Source of the DNA: Zeimonas sp964538505
Lineage (GTDB): Bacteria > Pseudomonadota > Gammaproteobacteria > Burkholderiales > Burkholderiaceae_E
Reading direction: 5' to 3'
Assembly: GCA_964538505.1 (NCBI GenBank)
Contig: CAZIDY010000012.1
Location: forward strand, 15,425-79,424
DNA: 64,000 bases
Shown here: piece by piece, positions 26,443 through 36,201 of the stretch
Layout: every line of letters starts with the position of its first letter
Position numbering within the stretch: the stretch's first letter is position 1
The notes under the pieces: model-generated
What the model was told of the DNA's origin: nothing
The model's input: the letters and a program-made list of their open reading frames with translations, nothing else
Databases searched by the model: none
Made by a program: the position numbers and the translations under genes

Positions 26443-27402
26443 TTGCGCGCTTCGCTGCTCGAGCATGACCCACAAACCGGCCCGATCACGATCGAGACGC
26501 TCGTCGGCGTCGCCAACGCGATCGAGCAGGAAGCGGTGCGCCGCTATACGCAGCTCGAGCGCACGATGGACGAGCGCGGCGAGCTCGAAACAGCGGCCGC
26601 GTTCCGGCGCATGCTCGACGAGGAACGAGAGCACGTCGACGCGGTCGCCAGATGGGCCGCGGAGCTCGGCGTTGCGATTCCCGAAAGTGAAACCTTCGAG
26701 TGGATTCTGCCGCGCGACCTTTCCACTTCGTGGGAAGCGATCGCAGGAAGTGCACTGCTGACGCCCTATCGCGCGTTCGCAATCGCGGTGGAGAACGAGC
26801 AGCGCGCCTTCGCGTTCTACTCGTACCTGGCCGCGCACGCCGGCGACCGGGCGGTCGCCGAGCAGGCGGAACGACTCGCCACCGAGGAACTGCACCACGC
26901 GGCGCGCATGCGTCAGTGGCGCCGCGAGGCTTATCACCGCGAACGCGCGAGCGACAAAGGAGCCCGCGCGCCCACGTCGCAGGAGATCGCCCGGAGCGCA
27001 CAATCTCCGGAGCAACTGCAGGCGTTCCTCGAGACACGCTACGCGACGATCGTCGAATTGCATCGCCGGCTCGCATCGCGCCTGCGCGAGCTCGGCGACG
27101 ACGCGGGCGCCGCGCTGCTCGAAGCCTTTGTCGCTGCGCACGCGGTCGAGGGCGCCGACGCCGCTGCGATCACCGACGAAGAGCGCGCGCGCATCGCGCG
27201 CTCCGACGATCCGCTGCATCTGTTCGTCGAGGCGCAAAAGCCGCTCGAAGCGCTCGGCGAGACGCTCGACGCAGTGCTGTCGATCGCGCACGACGAGACC
27301 TTCGATCGTGCCGAGCGCGAAGCGACCGACGTCGTCTCATGGCTGTCGCGGCTCGCGCTGGCAACCGAACAGCGGTCGGCGCGGGGCACACCCGCAGCCT
27401 GA
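26443..27402 (+). CDS. Ferritin-like (rubrerythrin-type) domain protein
   Basis: 319-residue, mostly helical soluble protein. Two four-helix-bundle segments carry iron-ligand patterns: Glu in IEQEAVRRYTQLERTM with DEEREHVDAV, and Glu in VENEQRAFAFYSYLA with TEELHHAARM. Such pairs bind a di-iron centre in rubrerythrin-like proteins. The C-terminal 130 residues are another helical region without a recognised motif. The role may be iron storage or peroxide defence; this is inferred. The start is a TTG at 26443 with AAGGAG six bases before it. It is divergent from nosR, and its stop touches palindromic repeat copy B. Confidence 0.75.
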   Translation: MRASLLEHDPQTGPITIETLVGVANAIEQEAVRRYTQLERTMDERGELETAAAFRRMLDEEREHVDAVARWAAELGVAIPESETFEWILPRDLSTSWEAIAGSALLTPYRAFAIAVENEQRAFAFYSYLAAHAGDRAVAEQAERLATEELHHAARMRQWRREAYHRERASDKGARAPTSQEIARSAQSPEQLQAFLETRYATIVELHRRLASRLRELGDDAGAALLEAFVAAHAVEGADAAAITDEERARIARSDDPLHLFVEAQKPLEALGETLDAVLSIAHDETFDRAEREATDVVSWLSRLALATEQRSARGTPAA

Positions 27403-27459
27403 AAACCGGGGTCAGACCACGGTTTCGCCGGGCGAAACCGTGGTCTGACCCCGGTTTTC
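27401..27459. repeat. Dispersed palindromic repeat, copy B (29-bp perfect arms)
   Basis: Arms 27401-27429 and 27431-27459 are exact reverse complements around a single G. Edges are AAAACC and GGTTTT, so RNA from either strand would form a stem ending in U residues, as in a bidirectional terminator. It lies between the convergent ferritin-like and RND genes; the ferritin-like stop is at its edge and the RND stop is inside it. Confidence 0.9.
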
Positions 27460-30400
27460 CCCGCGCAGCCGCCGCAGCGCCTGCACGACGTCGTCGACGT
27501 AGGTGAACACCACCGGCACGACGAGCAGGCTCAGGAAGGTCGACGTGATCAGCCCGCCGATGACGACGATCGCCATCGGTGCCCGGAAGCTCGGATCGAC
27601 GCCCAGGCCGATCGCGATCGGCGTCATGCCGGCGCCCATCGCGACCGTCGTCATCACGATCGGCTTGGCGCGCTTGTGGCAGGCTTCGAGCAGCGCGTCG
27701 GTGCGCGCGAGGCCGCGGTCGCGCCGCGCCATGATCGCGTACTCGACGAGCAGGATCGAGTTCTTCGTCGCGATTCCCATCAGCATGATCAGGCCGATCA
27801 TCGACGGCATCGAGATCGCGAAGCCGCCGAGGTACAGCGCGAGAAAGGCGCCCGGCACCGATAGCACGAGCGCGACGAGGATCGTGACCGGCTGCACGAA
27901 ATCGCGGAACAGCAGCACGAGCACCACGTAGATGCACAGCACACCGGTGAGCATCGCGAGCGCGAAGCTCTCGCCGAGCTCGGCCATTGCCTCGGCGTCA
28001 CCGACCGTGCGCTGGATGATCCCCGGCGGCAGCTTCTGCAGGCTCGGCAAAGCGAGCGCCTTGCGCTCGATGTCGCCCAGCGGCTGGCCGCTCAGCTCGA
28101 CGCGGAAATTGATGTTGCGCAGCCGGTCGTAGCGGTCGATCTCGGCCGGACCGCTGCCGATCGACACGTCGGCGACATTGTCGAGCGGCACCGGCCCCTT
28201 CGCGCCGGGCACCTGCAGTCGCGAGACGAGCGAGAGGTCTTCGCGCGCCTCGGGTGCCAGCCGTACGACGATCGGCACCTGCCGCTGCGACAGGTTCAGT
28301 TTGGCGAGCCCCTGGTCGTAGTCGCCGGCCGTCGCGATGCGCAACGTGTCCGCGATCGCCGCCGAGGTGACGCCGAGATCGGCGGCACGCGCGAAGTCGG
28401 GTCGCACGATCAGCTCGGGGCGCACGAGGCTCGCCGTCGATGTGACGTTGCCGATGCCGGGCAGCGTGCGCAGTTCGCGCCCAACGACCGCGGCATGCCG
28501 CGCGAGCGCTTCGCCGTCCTCGCCGGCGAGTACGAGGATGTACTTCTCACCCGACCCGCTCAGGCCGACCTCGATGCGCGCGCCGGGTACCGCCTCGAGC
28601 GCCCGGCGCAGTTCGCTCTCGATCGCCTGCTTGCTCAATCCGTCGCGCTCGCCGCGCGGCCTGAGGTTGATCGTCAGCGTCGCCTTGCGCACCTCGGGTG
28701 CGCCTTGCGGAACGAACGGATCGCCGCCCGCCGAGCCGCCGCCCACCGCGGTATAGACCTGCACGACGTGCGGATGCCGCTCGACGAGCGCGCGTGCGTG
28801 CTCGGCGGCGGCGAAGCTCTGCTCGAAGGTGCTGCCGGGCGCGAGCTCCACGTGCACCTGCGTCTGCGACAGGTCATCGGGCGGCATGAAACCCGTCGGC
28901 AGCAGCGGCACGAGCAGCAGCGAACCGAAGAAGAACACCGCCGCCGCGAGCGTAGTCAGCACGCGATGCCGCAGGCACCAGCGCGCCGCCGCCATGTAAG
29001 CGTGCATCACGCGCCCGTCTTCGCGCGGCTCGTCGGGTCGCAGCAGGTACGCGGCCATCATCGGCGTAAGCATCCGCGCGACGACGAGCGACGCGAACAC
29101 GGCGAGCGACGCGGTCCAGCCGAACTGCACGAAGAACTTCCCGGCGACGCCGCTCATGAACGCCGTCGGCAGGAAGACGGCGATCAGCGTGAAGGTGGTC
29201 GCGATCACCGCCAGGCCGATCTCGGCGGCCGCCTCCATCGCCGCGCGGTACGGCGTCTTGCCGCTGCGCAGGTGGCGCATGATGTTCTCGATCTCGACGA
29301 TCGCGTCGTCGACGAGAATGCCGACCACCAGCGACAGCGAAAGCAGCGTCACGACGTTGATCGTGAAGCCGAACAGGTACATGCCGGCGAAGGCCGGAAT
29401 GATCGACAGCGGCAGCGCGGTGGCCGCGACCATCGTCGCCCGCCAGTCGCGCAGGAAGAACCAGACGACGATCACGGCGAGCAGCGCGCCTTCGTAGAGC
29501 AGGCGCAGCGACCCGTCGTAGTTCTCGCGCACCGGATCGACGAAATTGAAGGCTTCCTCGATCTGCAGGTCGGGATGCTCCGCCTGCAGCGCGGCGAGCC
29601 GCGCCTGCACGCCCTCGGCCACCTCGATCTCGCCGGCGCCGCGGCTGCGGCTGATCTCGAAGCCGACCACCGGCTCACCGTTGAGCAGCGCGGCCGACCG
29701 GCGTTCGGCGACCGTGTCACGCACGGTGGCGATGTCCGTCAGGCGCACGCTGCGGCCGTCGGACAGCGTGATCGACATCCGCGCGAGCTCTTCGGCGGAG
29801 CGCACCGTCGCGATCGTGCGCACCGACTGCTCGGCGCCGCCGATGTCGGTGCGACCGCCCGGTGCATCCTGCTGGATGCTGCGCAACTGCCGCGAGACGT
29901 CGGCGGCCGTCGCGCCGATCGCCAGCAGGCGCTGCGGATCGATGTCGACGGCGATCTCGCGCGTCACGCCACCGACGCGGGCAACCGCGCCGACGCCGGG
30001 CACCGCCAGCAACGCCTTGCTGATCGTGTTGTCGACGAACCAGGACAGCGCCTCGTCGTCCATCCGCGCCGACGCGACGGTGTAGGTGAGGATCGGCAGC
30101 CCCGCGAGGTCCATCCGCGTGATGACCGGATCACGCAGGTCGGCAGGCAGATCGCTGCGCACGCGCGAGACGGCGGCGCGCACGTCGTCGACCGCCTCCT
30201 GCGTCGGCTTCTCGAGCCGGAACTCGACGGTGATCGTCGCCGTTCCGTCCTGCAGCTTCGTGTAGATGTGCTTGACGCCCTGCACCGTCGCGACCGAGTT
30301 CTCGATCCGGCGCGCGACCTCGGTCTCGAGCTGGCCGGGGCTCGCGCCCGGCAGCTGAGCGACGACGATCACCGTCGGCAGGTCGATGTCGGGGAAGTTC

Positions 30401-30510
30401 TGCACCTTCATCGAATGGAAGGACAGCAAGCCCGCGACGGTGAGCAGCACGAACAGCAGCACCGACGGCGTCGGGTTGCGGATCGACCACGACGAGACGT
30501 TGAAGCTCAT
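27412..30510 (-). CDS. RND efflux pump inner-membrane subunit (AcrB/HAE1 family)
   Basis: 1032-residue proton-driven transporter. It has twelve membrane helices in two halves and large periplasmic loops after helices 1 and 7. Visible family motifs include FPDIDLPTVIVVAQLPGASP near the N-terminus, VVGILVDDAIVEIENIMRH in helix 4 with the proton-relay Asp pair, FLPTAFMSGVAGKFF, and GIATKNSILLVEYA in helix 10. The substrate class is probably hydrophobic compounds. It is the last gene of an outer membrane factor, adaptor and pump operon, and its ATG overlaps the adaptor stop. The last fifteen or so residues (ENRGQTTVSPGETVV) are encoded by palindromic repeat copy B. Confidence 0.95.
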   Translation of the reverse strand: MSFNVSSWSIRNPTPSVLLFVLLTVAGLLSFHSMKVQNFPDIDLPTVIVVAQLPGASPGQLETEVARRIENSVATVQGVKHIYTKLQDGTATITVEFRLEKPTQEAVDDVRAAVSRVRSDLPADLRDPVITRMDLAGLPILTYTVASARMDDEALSWFVDNTISKALLAVPGVGAVARVGGVTREIAVDIDPQRLLAIGATAADVSRQLRSIQQDAPGGRTDIGGAEQSVRTIATVRSAEELARMSITLSDGRSVRLTDIATVRDTVAERRSAALLNGEPVVGFEISRSRGAGEIEVAEGVQARLAALQAEHPDLQIEEAFNFVDPVRENYDGSLRLLYEGALLAVIVVWFFLRDWRATMVAATALPLSIIPAFAGMYLFGFTINVVTLLSLSLVVGILVDDAIVEIENIMRHLRSGKTPYRAAMEAAAEIGLAVIATTFTLIAVFLPTAFMSGVAGKFFVQFGWTASLAVFASLVVARMLTPMMAAYLLRPDEPREDGRVMHAYMAAARWCLRHRVLTTLAAAVFFFGSLLLVPLLPTGFMPPDDLSQTQVHVELAPGSTFEQSFAAAEHARALVERHPHVVQVYTAVGGGSAGGDPFVPQGAPEVRKATLTINLRPRGERDGLSKQAIESELRRALEAVPGARIEVGLSGSGEKYILVLAGEDGEALARHAAVVGRELRTLPGIGNVTSTASLVRPELIVRPDFARAADLGVTSAAIADTLRIATAGDYDQGLAKLNLSQRQVPIVVRLAPEAREDLSLVSRLQVPGAKGPVPLDNVADVSIGSGPAEIDRYDRLRNINFRVELSGQPLGDIERKALALPSLQKLPPGIIQRTVGDAEAMAELGESFALAMLTGVLCIYVVLVLLFRDFVQPVTILVALVLSVPGAFLALYLGGFAISMPSMIGLIMLMGIATKNSILLVEYAIMARRDRGLARTDALLEACHKRAKPIVMTTVAMGAGMTPIAIGLGVDPSFRAPMAIVVIGGLITSTFLSLLVVPVVFTYVDDVVQALRRLRGENRGQTTVSPGETVV

Positions 30511-31655
30511 CCGGGTGTGCCCGCAACGACGCGAACGAGATCGCCGTCGGCAAGGAAGCCGACGCCCGAATCGACGATGCGCGCATCGGCGGCGAGTCCG
30601 TCGACGATCTCGACGCGATCGCCGATGCGCCGGCCGAGCGAGACCTTCGTCTGCATCACCTTGCCTTCCTCGTCGACGAGGAACACATAGGCGAAGCCCT
30701 CGCGCAGCGCGACCGCCGACTGCGGAACGGTGAGCGCGGCCGAGCTGCCGAGCTCTATCTCGCCACGCGCGAACACGCCGGCGCGCGCCGGGCTCGGCAC
30801 CGGCAGGTCGACGTAGACGATGCCCATCCGCGTCTGCGGATCCACGGTCGGCGCGACGACGCGCACGCGGCCTTCGATCGTCGTGCCTTCGGCGGCGTGC
30901 ACGTGCGCGAGCTGCCCGGGCCGCACGCGAGCGAGGTCGGCCGCCGGCAGTTCGGCGCGCCACTCCAGGCGCGCGCCACGGATCAGCCGGAACAGCTCGG
31001 TGCCCGGCTGCACGACCGAGCCCATCGTTGCCATGCGCGACGAGATCACGCCGTCGTCCGGCGCAACGATGCGCGTGTTGCCCAGGCGCACCTCCTCGGC
31101 CTGCAGGCGCGCCCGCTGCGCCTGCAGGCGTGCACGTGCCGTCTGCGCCGCGGTGAGGTACTGCTCGATCTGCTGCGCGCTGATCGCGCCGCTCTTCTCG
31201 AGCTTGCGTGCGCGTTCGGCGTTCGCGTTCGCGTCGGCGAGCGTCGCTTCGGCCTCGGCCAATGCCGCGCGGATCTGCGCGCGCTCGGCCTGCACGGTTT
31301 CGTCAGACAGGCGCGCGAGCAGCTGGCCGCGCTTGACGCGATCGCCGACGTTGACCCGCACCTCGGCCAGCCGCAGCCCGTTCACCTCGCTGCCGACGAC
31401 GATCTCCTGCCAGGCCGCGATCGTGCCGTTGGCGGCCAGCTCGATCGGCCAGGATTCGCTGCGCGGCGTCGCCACCGTTACCGTCAGCGCCGGACGCGCG
31501 GCCGAGGCCTGCGGCGCCTCGTCGGCGCGACCGCGCCCCGGCTCCGGCAGCGCGTCGCCGTCGCCCATCGACGTGCGCCAGGCAACGGCGCCGACGACGA
31601 GCGCGAGCGCCGCCAGCAGCGCGAAGAGAAAGCGTGCGGTCTTCGTTTTCGGCAT
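30507..31655 (-). CDS. RND periplasmic adaptor (membrane fusion protein)
   Basis: 382-residue adaptor linking the inner-membrane pump to the outer-membrane channel. An N-terminal membrane anchor (residues 7-25) is followed by a Pro/Ala-rich stretch, a lipoyl half-domain with NGTIAAWQEIVVGSEVNGL, a helical hairpin rich in Ala, Arg and Glu, the second lipoyl half (VAPDDGVISSRMATMGSVV), and beta-barrel and membrane-proximal domains. It begins seven bases after the stop of the outer membrane factor gene and overlaps the pump gene by four bases. Confidence 0.94.
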   Translation of the reverse strand: MPKTKTARFLFALLAALALVVGAVAWRTSMGDGDALPEPGRGRADEAPQASAARPALTVTVATPRSESWPIELAANGTIAAWQEIVVGSEVNGLRLAEVRVNVGDRVKRGQLLARLSDETVQAERAQIRAALAEAEATLADANANAERARKLEKSGAISAQQIEQYLTAAQTARARLQAQRARLQAEEVRLGNTRIVAPDDGVISSRMATMGSVVQPGTELFRLIRGARLEWRAELPAADLARVRPGQLAHVHAAEGTTIEGRVRVVAPTVDPQTRMGIVYVDLPVPSPARAGVFARGEIELGSSAALTVPQSAVALREGFAYVFLVDEEGKVMQTKVSLGRRIGDRVEIVDGLAADARIVDSGVGFLADGDLVRVVAGTPG

Positions 31656-31662
31656 CGGCGTG

Positions 31663-33141
31663 CTATCGCCCTGCGATGGAGGAATGAGCCGGCTGCCCCG
31701 CCTGCCAGCCGCCGCCGACCGCCTTGTACAGCGCGAGCCAGGCACCGATCCGCTCGCGCTGCGTCTGCAACAGCGCCGCGCTTGCATTCTGCGCGTCGCG
31801 GCGCGCCTGCTCGAGGTCGATCAGGCTGATCGCGCCGACTTCCCATTGCGTCGTCGAAGCCTCGAGGAACTGTCGATAACCCTGCTCGGCGGTACGCGCA
31901 TCGTCGAGGCGCCGATCGGCCGCGTCCAGGCGCACCAGTGCCTGCTCGACCTCGCGCACCGCGTCGAGCGCGCGGGCGCGCCAGTCGGCCTGCGCGATCG
32001 CGAAGCGCGCCCGCGCCGCGTCGGCTGCGGCACTGCGACGCCCGGCATCGAAGAGCGGCGCGACGAGCGCCGGAACGATCGACCAGGTCGACCCGGTGAA
32101 GGTCTCTCCACCCTGGCGCAGCGACGAACGCCCGATCGATCCGGCGAGCGACAGGCGCGGATAACGGTCGGCTTCGGCGCCGGCCACCTCGGCGGCCGCG
32201 GCCACCGCAGCGCGCTCGGCCGCCATCAGGTCGGGGCGTTGCGCGAGCACGCGGGCCGGCACCGTATCGACGTCGAAAGCGACCGGTTCGGGCAGCCGTG
32301 CGCGCGCAGCAGCGACTGCGTCGCGAAGGCCGGTCGGCGGCAGCGCGGTCAGCGTGGCCAGCTGCACGAGCGCGACGTCGCAGTCGGCACGCTGCGCAGT
32401 CGCGCGTGCACGCGCATCGGCGGCGTTCGCGCGCGCGAGTGCCGCGTTCGCCGGCGCCTCGAAGCCGGCCTCGGTCTTGCGCAGCGTCAGCGACTCGGTC
32501 TGCGCGAGCGACTCCGCTTGCGCGTCGAGCACGTCGACGAGTGCTTCACAGGCGCGCAGGCCGACGTAGGTGTCGGCGATCTCGGCGGCCAGGCTCACGC
32601 GCGCGTCGTGCCACTGCAGCTCGCTGCCTTCGACACGCGCCTCGGCGGCCCTCGCGCGGTTGCGCGCGGCACCGAACACGTCGATCTCCCAGCGCGCATC
32701 GAGGGTGCCGCTGGTCATCGTTGCCACCGCAGGCGATCCGGCTGCGATCAGCAGCGTGTTGCCGCGGCTGACGCTCGCGTTCGCATCGAGCGCAGGCACG
32801 AGCGCGGCACCGGCGATGCGTGCGTTGGCGCGCGCCTCGGCGATGCGCAGCGCCGCCTGCTCGAGCGTCGGGTTGTTCTGCTGTGCCGCGTCGATCAACT
32901 GCACGAGCAACGGGTCGTCGAAGCGGCTCCACCAGTCGACGAGCGCGTCGGCGCTGCCGGCGTGCGGGAACGGTGCCGACCAGGCAGGCGGTGCGACGGC
33001 CGGGGCCGGAGTGTCGGGCGGAACGAGCGCGCAGCCGGGCAGTGCGGATGCGATCGCGAGGGCGAGGGCGAGCGCTGGCTTGCGGGCGATTCCTGCCAGG
33101 AGCGGCCCCGGCGTATCAGGCCGGAGAGTCGCGAGGGTCAT
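31663..33141 (-). CDS. Outer membrane efflux lipoprotein (NodT family)
   Basis: 492-residue TolC-like channel. The signal peptide ends at a lipobox in SALPGCALVPP. Two OEP repeats are visible, starting near NNPTLEQAALRIAEARANAR and DAAGRRSAAADAARARFAIAQ, with long Ala-rich helices for the periplasmic barrel. The block VLAQRPDLMAAERAAVAAAAEV is characteristic of the NodT group. It is the first gene of the tripartite RND operon and diverges from the TRAP genes, with 210 bases between starts. Confidence 0.94.
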   Translation of the reverse strand: MTLATLRPDTPGPLLAGIARKPALALALAIASALPGCALVPPDTPAPAVAPPAWSAPFPHAGSADALVDWWSRFDDPLLVQLIDAAQQNNPTLEQAALRIAEARANARIAGAALVPALDANASVSRGNTLLIAAGSPAVATMTSGTLDARWEIDVFGAARNRARAAEARVEGSELQWHDARVSLAAEIADTYVGLRACEALVDVLDAQAESLAQTESLTLRKTEAGFEAPANAALARANAADARARATAQRADCDVALVQLATLTALPPTGLRDAVAAARARLPEPVAFDVDTVPARVLAQRPDLMAAERAAVAAAAEVAGAEADRYPRLSLAGSIGRSSLRQGGETFTGSTWSIVPALVAPLFDAGRRSAAADAARARFAIAQADWRARALDAVREVEQALVRLDAADRRLDDARTAEQGYRQFLEASTTQWEVGAISLIDLEQARRDAQNASAALLQTQRERIGAWLALYKAVGGGWQAGQPAHSSIAGR

Positions 33142-33264
33142 GGGATACGCAAGCGAAAGGGAACCCACGAGTGTAGCGTGGCCGGGGCCGAACGCGCTCC
33201 GCGCGCGCGTCGATGATCTACGCTGGCGCACCCGAAAACGCTTGCCCGATATCGGCCACCTCGT

Positions 33265-33293
33265 TTGACACCATTGCGTGGCACTACTAGTCT
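33265..33293 (+). promoter_or_regulatory. Probable sigma-70 promoter of dctPQM
   Basis: A perfect TTGACA (33265-33270) is followed at 17 bases by TAGTCT (33288-33293), which keeps three of six consensus bases. The dctP start is 59 bases further on. Confidence 0.4.
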
Positions 33294-33351
33294 CACGCAC
33301 CGCATCCCGCGTGCAAAATGCGCGAACGAATCCGACCGGAGGAGCAGGATC

Positions 33352-34323
33352 ATGAAGAGAATTCTCGGCGCAGTCGTCGGTGCCGGCGTGCTGGCGGCAG
33401 CCTTCGCCGCACCCGCTGCGTGGGCACAGGAAAAAACACTGCGCGTCGTCAGCGCCTTCTCCGAGAACAGCATCTACGTGAAGCGGCTCGAGACGTGGAT
33501 GAAGACCGTCAACGAAGAAGGCAAGGGCATCCTGCAGCTGAACTTCATCGGCGGCCCGAGCGCGATGCCGACCTTCGAGGTGGGCAACGCGGTGAAGACG
33601 GGCGTCGTCGACGTCGCGCTGACGACGGGCGCCTTCTACACCAACATCATGCCGGAGGCCGACGCGCTGAAGCTCGCACTGCGCCCGATCGCCGAGCAGC
33701 GCAGGAACGGCGCCTACGAAGAGATCAACAAGATCTGGAACGAGCGCGCCAACATGTTCTATCTCGGCCGTCCGGTCGAGCACCAGACCTTCCACCTGTA
33801 CCTGAACACGAAGATCGACAAGCCCGACCTCACCGGCCTGAAGATCCGCGTCACGCCCGTCTACCGTGACTTCTTCCAGGCGCTCGGCGCGCAGATCATC
33901 ACGACGGCGCCCGGCGAGGTCTACACCGCGCTCGAGCGCGGTGTCGTCGACGGCTACGGCTGGCCGATCGGCGGCATCTTCGATCTCGGCTGGCAGGAGC
34001 GCACGAAATACCGCGTCGATCCGGGCTTCTACAACGTCGAGGTGTCGATCGTGATGAACCTCGACGCGTGGAAGAAGCTCACGCCGCAGCAGCAGGAGTT
34101 CCTCACGAAGCAGATGCTCGCCTTCGAGGCGCAGAACGACTTCTGGAAGAGCGACAACGAGGCCGAGGCGAAACGCCAGGCCGAAGCGGGCATCCAGACG
34201 ATCACCTTCGAGGGCGAAACCGCGAAGCAGTACATCGACAAGGCCAACGAGGTCGGCTGGGCCGCCATCCTGAAGGCGAGCCCCGAGTACGGCGCGCGGC
34301 TCAAGACGGCGCTGACGAAATAA
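33352..34323 (+). CDS. dctP: TRAP transporter substrate-binding protein (DctP family)
   Basis: 323-residue periplasmic solute receptor. A cleavable signal ends at AAWAQ near residue 25. The DctP fold is seen in the FIGGPSAMPTFEVGNAVKTG block, the DLTGLKIRVTPVYRDFFQALGAQ block with the Arg that normally binds the ligand carboxylate, and the PGEVYTALERGVVDGYGWP motif. The ligand is probably an organic acid but is not determined. A strong GGAGGAG precedes the ATG. The membrane subunits follow at once. Confidence 0.95.
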   Translation: MKRILGAVVGAGVLAAAFAAPAAWAQEKTLRVVSAFSENSIYVKRLETWMKTVNEEGKGILQLNFIGGPSAMPTFEVGNAVKTGVVDVALTTGAFYTNIMPEADALKLALRPIAEQRRNGAYEEINKIWNERANMFYLGRPVEHQTFHLYLNTKIDKPDLTGLKIRVTPVYRDFFQALGAQIITTAPGEVYTALERGVVDGYGWPIGGIFDLGWQERTKYRVDPGFYNVEVSIVMNLDAWKKLTPQQQEFLTKQMLAFEAQNDFWKSDNEAEAKRQAEAGIQTITFEGETAKQYIDKANEVGWAAILKASPEYGARLKTALTK

Positions 34324-34333
34324 CTTTCGAAAG

Positions 34334-34861
34334 GTGGAGGCGATCTCCGCCGCCTACGGGCGGCTGCTCAACTGGATGATGATCGTCGCGAGCCTGATGC
34401 TCGGGGCGATGATGCTGATCATCTGCGCCGATGTCCTGTTGCGCAACGTTGCGATCGTTCCGGGCCTGCGCGGCCTGGAATGGTCGAACGAGATCTCCGA
34501 GACGCTGCTCTACCTGATCACGCTGCTGTCCGCACCGTGGCTGCTGCGCTGCGGACAGCACATCCGGGTCGACATCCTGCTGCGGGCCATCCCGAAGCGC
34601 ACGGCGTGGCGGCTCGAGCTGCTGGCCGACGTGCTCGCGCTCGGATGCTGCATCGCGCTGCTGATCTACAGCACGAAAGCCGCGCTGGCGAGCTACCGGG
34701 CCGGCTCGATCCTGATCAAGACGCTGGTAACCCCCGAATGGTGGTCACTCGCACCGCTGCCCGTTGCGTTCCTGCTGCTCACGATCGAGGTCGTCTTCCG
34801 GATGCAACGATTGCTGAGCGGTGAACGCGCTCCGCGCGACGACGCCGTCTCGGCGGCCTGA
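34334..34861 (+). CDS. dctQ: TRAP transporter small membrane subunit (DctQ)
   Basis: 175-residue inner-membrane protein with four helices, starting at GTG 34334 ten bases after dctP. Family features are the early LLNWMMIVASLMLGAMMLIICADVL helix, the WSNEISETLLYLIT segment with its acidic pair, and the HIRVDILLRAIPKR loop. It couples the binding protein to the large permease DctM. Confidence 0.92.
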   Translation: MEAISAAYGRLLNWMMIVASLMLGAMMLIICADVLLRNVAIVPGLRGLEWSNEISETLLYLITLLSAPWLLRCGQHIRVDILLRAIPKRTAWRLELLADVLALGCCIALLIYSTKAALASYRAGSILIKTLVTPEWWSLAPLPVAFLLLTIEVVFRMQRLLSGERAPRDDAVSAA

Positions 34862-34887
34862 GAACGTGTGAACTCCCGGGGCAAGCA

Positions 34888-36201
34888 ATGAGCTGGGAAG
34901 CGGCCGCGTGGCTGATGCTCGGCGGATCGACGCTGCTGCTGGCCATCGGCCTGCCGGTGGCATTCTGCTTTCTCGTCATCAACCTGATCGGTGCGTGGAT
35001 CTTCCTCGGCGGCGACTCCGGGATGATGCAGCTCGCCCGCAACAGCGTCGCGTCGGTGCAGAGCTTCGCGCTCACGCCGATCCCGCTGTTCGTGCTGATG
35101 GGCGAGGTGCTGTTTCACACCGGCATCGCCGTCAAGGTGATCGAAGGCATCGAGCGGCTGATCCGCGAGGTGCCGGGCCGCCTGGCCGTCGTCGCGGTCG
35201 TCGCCGGCACCGTCTTCTCGGCGATCTCCGGATCGACGATCGCCACCACCGCGATGCTCGGCAGCCTGATGCTGCCGATGATGCTCGCGCGCGGCTACCA
35301 CCCGACGATGGCCACCGGTCCGATCATGGCGATCGGTGCCGTCGACATGCTGATTCCGCCATCGGCGCTCACCGTGCTGCTCGGCAGCCTGTCGGGAATC
35401 TCGATCTCCAAGCTGCTGATCGGCGGCGTCATTCCCGGCCTGCTGCTGTCGGTGGCCTTCGTCGCGTACATCATTCTGCGCGTGAAAATGAATCCGTCGC
35501 TCGCGCCGAAAACGCCGGTCGAGCACCATGTCGGCTGGGAGAACTGGCGGCCGCTCTTCCAGTACGTGCTGCCGCTGGTGTCGATCTTCGTGATCGTCGT
35601 CGCATCGATGGCGGCCGGCTGGGCGACGCCGACCGAATCGGCGGCGATCGGCGCCTTCGCGACGGTCGTGCTGGCGGGCGTCTACCGCGCGCTCACGGCG
35701 TCGAACATGCTGGCCGCATTGCGCGGCACGGTGGGCATCTCGGGGATGATCCTCTTCATCATCCTGGGCGCGACGACCTTCTCGCAGATCCTGTCCTTCT
35801 CGGGCGCGAGCAACGGGCTCGTCCAGCTGATCACCGGCCAGGGACTGTCGACGATGGCCGTCGTCGCCGCGATGATGAGCGTGCTGATCTTCCTCGGCCT
35901 GTTCGTCGACCAGGTCAGCATGATGATGATCACGTTGCCGATCTTCATGCCGATCGTGCAGAAGCTCGGCATCGACCCGATCTGGTTCGGCGTCATGTTC
36001 CTGATCTGCATGCAGCTCGGGCTGCTGCTGCCGCCGCACGGCATGCTGCTGATGACGATGAAAGGCGTGGCGCCGCCGCAGGTGACGATGGCGCACATCT
36101 TCGCGGCGGTTACGCCCTACATCGTGATGAGCCTGCTGCTGCTCGCGCTCGTGTTCCTGTGGCCGCCGGTGGCGGTCTGGCTGCCGGGGCTGATCGGGTA
36201 G
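34888..36201 (+). CDS. dctM: TRAP transporter large permease (DctM)
   Basis: 437-residue sodium-coupled permease with about twelve helices. Conserved blocks are FALTPIPLFVLMGEVLFHTG, FSAISGSTIATTAMLGSLMLP, GWATPTESAAIGAF and the terminal LGLLLPPHGMLLM. The gene starts 26 bases after dctQ. Its stop is directly followed by the remnant of a siderophore-interacting protein on the other strand, so the 3' end marks a rearrangement boundary. Confidence 0.95.
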   Translation: MSWEAAAWLMLGGSTLLLAIGLPVAFCFLVINLIGAWIFLGGDSGMMQLARNSVASVQSFALTPIPLFVLMGEVLFHTGIAVKVIEGIERLIREVPGRLAVVAVVAGTVFSAISGSTIATTAMLGSLMLPMMLARGYHPTMATGPIMAIGAVDMLIPPSALTVLLGSLSGISISKLLIGGVIPGLLLSVAFVAYIILRVKMNPSLAPKTPVEHHVGWENWRPLFQYVLPLVSIFVIVVASMAAGWATPTESAAIGAFATVVLAGVYRALTASNMLAALRGTVGISGMILFIILGATTFSQILSFSGASNGLVQLITGQGLSTMAVVAAMMSVLIFLGLFVDQVSMMMITLPIFMPIVQKLGIDPIWFGVMFLICMQLGLLLPPHGMLLMTMKGVAPPQVTMAHIFAAVTPYIVMSLLLLALVFLWPPVAVWLPGLIG

